From Aptenodytes patagonicus (Eukaryota; Chordata; Aves; Sphenisciformes; Spheniscidae): a stretch of DNA of 64,000 nucleotides. The DNA lies in contig NC_134949.1 of NCBI RefSeq assembly GCF_965638725.1, positions 132,414,969 to 132,478,968 on the forward strand, written 5' to 3'. A program made the position numbers and the translations under genes. Below, piece after piece: positions 61,986 to 64,000 of the stretch (position 1 is the stretch's first letter; each line of letters begins with the position of its first letter). The notes under the pieces were generated by a model that saw only the letters and a list, made by a program, of their open reading frames with translations, made no database searches and was not told where the DNA came from.

Positions 61986-62950
61986 CTAGTCCTCATCACA
62001 GTACTCATTTCTCATTTCTTGTACGTACGGGTCAGAAGTTTCTTCATTAAGATCAAGAGTAAGATCAGCCCTTCTACACTCTCTCTGGGGAACTGCCTGC
62101 TGGAAACTGGAGCAGCAATTTTCCTGGAAGAACCTCTTTCTGTGATTGTATTCCCTTGCAATTTGCGTACCCGTGCCCCTAGGGCTGCGGTAGGTTTTCC
62201 ATCCCACTTCCTCATGTCCTCTCCGTGGTCACGCAGATAAAACCATAGGGTGCCCCGTGGTGTGTACCCTTTATATTCTCTCTCTTGAGCAAAAGAACGC
62301 TTACTTCTAATAGCCGAGATACTGGTCCGTACAGGTGAGGAGTAGGACCTATCCTCTCTGAGTTGCTGGATCTCCCGGGACAGTTTTTCGGACAGTTTCT
62401 CCACAGCTGAGACGATGGAGGAAGAAAGACTTTCCTCATATTGCCGGAGTTGACCAGCCAATTCATCCACTGTTTGTTCCTCTCCATCTTTCCAGGTCAT
62501 CACTGCCAATGAATTGGCGTATGACGATGGTGAGCTCCTTATAAACTTCCGCCACATGGGTCGTGTGCACTTGACTTCGTCTGGATCTTTGGATAGTTGT
62601 TCATTGTTCAGGTCATCATAAATCACCTCCAGCACAGCTAATTCTCTCAGAAACTGGATACCCTTCTCCATGGTGGCCCACTTGCTTGGGCGACATATGA
62701 CATCTTCCTTAAAGGGATACCTTTCCTTCACGCTTGACAGGAGTCGCCTCCAAAGGCTGAGGATACGTGTCCCTTTTCCAATTGCTTTATCAATGCCCCC
62801 TTCCCTAGAAAGGGATCCCAGCTGCTTGGCTTCCCTACCCTCTAATTCCAGGCTACTGGCCCCATTATCCCAGCATCGGAGCAGCCAGGTGACAATATGC
62901 TCACCTGGACGACGGCTGAAATCTTTTCGTATATCTCGCAGCTCACTCAG
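61986..62950 (-). pseudogene. ERVL gag, 5'-truncated, with one frameshift
   Basis: Gag forms the retroviral particle. On the minus strand an open frame runs from the junction at 62950 (SELRDIRKDFSRRPGEHI...) without a start codon, through about 290 codons that include WLLRCWDNGASSLELEG and GTLWFYLRDHGEDMRKWDG. The N-terminal part is missing. Near 62080, in an AGAGAG tract, the likely protein switches frame: the original frame runs to a stop at 62012, while the other frame gives DLTLDLNEETSDPYVQEMRN and ends YCDED before TAG at 61986-61988. That TAG is in the same frame as protease-RT. I see no CCHC zinc knuckle. Assignment rests on position and resemblance to avian ERVL gag from memory. Confidence 0.8.
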
Positions 62951-63493
62951 CTGGTTTCGGCAGGGATAGAGTTAATTTCTTTTCTAGTAGCTGGTACAGT
63001 GTTTTGGATTTAGGATGAGAACAAAGTTGATAATGCACCGATGTTTTAGTTGTTGCTAGGTAATGCTTACACTAGCCAAGGACTTTTCAGCTTCCCATGT
63101 TCTACCGACTGAGAAGGCTGAAGGTGCACAAGAAGCTGGGAGGGGGCACAGCCAAACTGGCCAAAGGGACATTCCATACCATGTGACGTCATGCTCAGTA
63201 CATAAACTGGGGAAAGCTGACCGGGGGGGCCGCTGCTCGGGGACTGGCTGGGCATTGGTCGGCGGGTGGTGAGCAATTGTACTGTGCATCACTTGCTTTG
63301 TGTATTATTATTATTATTATTATCATATTATTATTATTATCATTTTATTTCAATTATTAAACTGTTTTTATCTCAACCCACGAGTTTTTCTCACTTGTGC
63401 TCTTCCAATTCTCTCCCCCATCCCACCGGGTGGGGGGGGAGTGAGCGAGCGGCTGCATGGTGCTTAGTTGCCGACTGAAGTTAAACCACGACA
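62951..63493 (+). mobile_element. Plus-strand ERVL LTR, head-to-head with truncated gag
   Basis: 543 bp, starting CTGGTTTCGG directly after gag-derived CACTCAG and ending CCACGACA at 63493. The terminal TGTC is missing. It differs from the LTR at 57841-58366 by four substitutions, three at CpG positions, plus a longer ATT tract and one G. It contains CRE, TATA-like box and ATTAAA (63356-63361), so transcription would run toward higher coordinates, the same direction as the presumed host gene. Confidence 0.95.
63184..63206 (+). promoter_or_regulatory. LTR core promoter: CRE plus TATA-like box
   Basis: TGACGTCA (63184-63191) is followed by TACATAAA at 63199-63206. A CREB/ATF site this close to a TATA-like element suggests cAMP- or stress-responsive LTR transcription. 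That is inference from motif and spacing. Confidence 0.6.
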
Positions 63494-63501
63494 GTCCTTT
63501 T

Positions 63502-63519
63502 TGGCGCCCAACGTGGGGC
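63502..63519 (+). promoter_or_regulatory. Retroviral primer binding site, tRNA-Lys(1,2) type
   Basis: TGGCGCCCAACGTGGGGC lies 8 bp after the LTR end. It is the 18-nt complement of the 3' end of tRNA-Lys1,2, the primer used by spumaviruses and several betaretroviruses. It fixes the LTR's orientation and shows this is the 5' end of an element. Confidence 0.9.
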
Positions 63520-63594
63520 TCGAAGGGTTTGAGATAATAACAGGTTAACCGGAGTGTATTAAAGAACTTATATCTGTTAGTAGTTGTGGGTCAC

Positions 63595-63894
63595 ATGGTC
63601 ACGACTGTGTGGATTCGGTGGCCTGGCACGTCAGACCCACAGAAGTATAAGGCTCTGGTAGACACCGGTGCACAGTGTACCCTAATGCCATCAAGCTATA
63701 GAGGGGCAGAACCCATCTGTATTTCTGGGGTGACGGGGGGATCCCAACAGCTAACTGTATTGGAAGCCGAAGTGAGTTTAACTGGGAACGGGTGGCAGAA
63801 GCACCCCATTGTGACTGGCCCAGATGCTCCGTGCATCCTTGGCATAGACTACCTCAGGAGAGGGTATTTCAAGGACTGGAAAGTAACTCAGTAA
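63595..63894 (+). CDS. Short open frame encoding an ERVL protease fragment
   Basis: ATG at 63595 lies in the leader. Seven codons later the frame enters protease sequence identical to the minus-strand copy (WIRWPG ... LVDTGAQ ... ILGIDYLRRGYFKD). It leaves it after 63876 and stops at 63892-63894 after WKVTQ, giving about 99 residues. That is near the size of a retropepsin subunit, and both the DTG active site and the C-terminal ILGID block are present. It follows an LTR and PBS directly, without gag. It may be only a chance by-product of the rearrangement. Expression and activity are unknown. Confidence 0.55.
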   Translation: MVTTVWIRWPGTSDPQKYKALVDTGAQCTLMPSSYRGAEPICISGVTGGSQQLTVLEAEVSLTGNGWQKHPIVTGPDAPCILGIDYLRRGYFKDWKVTQ

Positions 63895-64000
63895 CTGCTG
63901 GACTAAAAAGGAAAAGTAATACTAGACCCACGCTGCTTATTACCTATAGACAACTGTCCAAAAATACTAGACACTTCCATGTTATGAACATCTGCCAGAG

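Larger units (their letters stand above)
57841..62950 (-). mobile_element. ERVL-like endogenous retrovirus, antisense, 5' end lost at a head-to-head junction
   Basis: Read on the minus strand, this holds a 5'-truncated gag, then protease, RT, RNase H and integrase, a non-coding stretch, a polypurine tract and a 3' LTR (58366 down to 57841). There is no envelope gene, as is usual for ERVL (class III, distantly spumavirus-like). The pol protein style (YIDD in RT, duplicated RNase H-like region, HHCC and DD35E integrase) fits that group. Coding damage is limited to one frameshift and a few stops, so it is fairly young. The normal 5' LTR is missing: at 62950/62951 gag is joined directly to an oppositely oriented LTR. 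It lies antisense in the presumed intron of the gene starting at 32.5 kb. Confidence 0.93.
62951..64000 (+). mobile_element. Plus-strand ERVL-related element: LTR, PBS, leader, protease fragment
   Basis: Reading rightward: an LTR lacking its first four bases (TGTC), an 8-bp gap, a primer binding site, about 80 bp of leader, then an abrupt switch at 63603 into protease sequence identical to the minus-strand copy. At 63877 it switches again to sequence not found elsewhere in the window. Gag is absent. The element runs off the window end, so whether it has a second LTR is unknown. It may be an internally deleted relative, or the displaced 5' end of the neighbouring provirus carrying a duplicated block. 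Confidence 0.82.

Noticed and set aside
63502..63519. tRNA-like sequence as a tRNA gene
   Set aside because: Only the 18-nt complement of a tRNA 3' end, placed right after an LTR; it is a primer binding site.

Overview
This is vertebrate nuclear DNA, almost certainly from a bird and probably from Neoaves. It carries a degraded but long CR1 LINE with the avian 8-bp tail, three copies of an ERVL-type LTR of a kind common in songbirds and their relatives, and old amniote CR1 and SINE relics. There are no operons, no bacterial-style genes and no CRISPR. Most of the 64 kb is AT-rich non-coding DNA, and most open reading frames in it are chance or antisense shadows.

Layout. 1-11 kb is gene-free and AT-rich. 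11.08-15.58 kb is a CR1 retrotransposon with recognisable ORF1 (SGNH esterase) and ORF2 (endonuclease plus reverse transcriptase), both broken; a complete solo ERVL-type LTR (11901-12446, 5-bp target duplication ACACC) lies inside ORF1. 16.2-18.15 kb holds an old tRNA-derived SINE and a very old CR1/L3-like 3' half. 18-32 kb is gene-free apart from a GC-rich 416-bp block at 23954-24369. 31.9-32.8 kb is a strong CpG island with GC boxes and the likely first coding exon of a host gene (ATG at 32509, donor at 32603). I could not identify that gene. Everything to its right is probably its first intron, with scattered ancient repeats.

The most interesting part is 57.84-64.0 kb. A minus-strand ERVL-like provirus (gag, protease, RT, RNase H and integrase nearly complete, no envelope) ends in a minus-strand LTR at 57841-58366. 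Where its own 5' LTR should be, gag is cut off and joined head-to-head to a plus-strand LTR (62951-63493), followed by a tRNA-Lys-type primer binding site, a short leader and a 274-bp duplicate of the protease region as a small open ORF. The two opposed LTRs differ by only about four substitutions plus length changes in simple tracts, and the 274-bp protease blocks are identical. The arrangement is therefore recent, and it looks like a rearranged provirus or the nesting of an internally deleted relative. The plus-strand LTR has an intact CRE and faces the same way as the presumed host gene.

I see no cooperating gene system in the window. Its story is layered retroelements of several ages around one CpG-island promoter.
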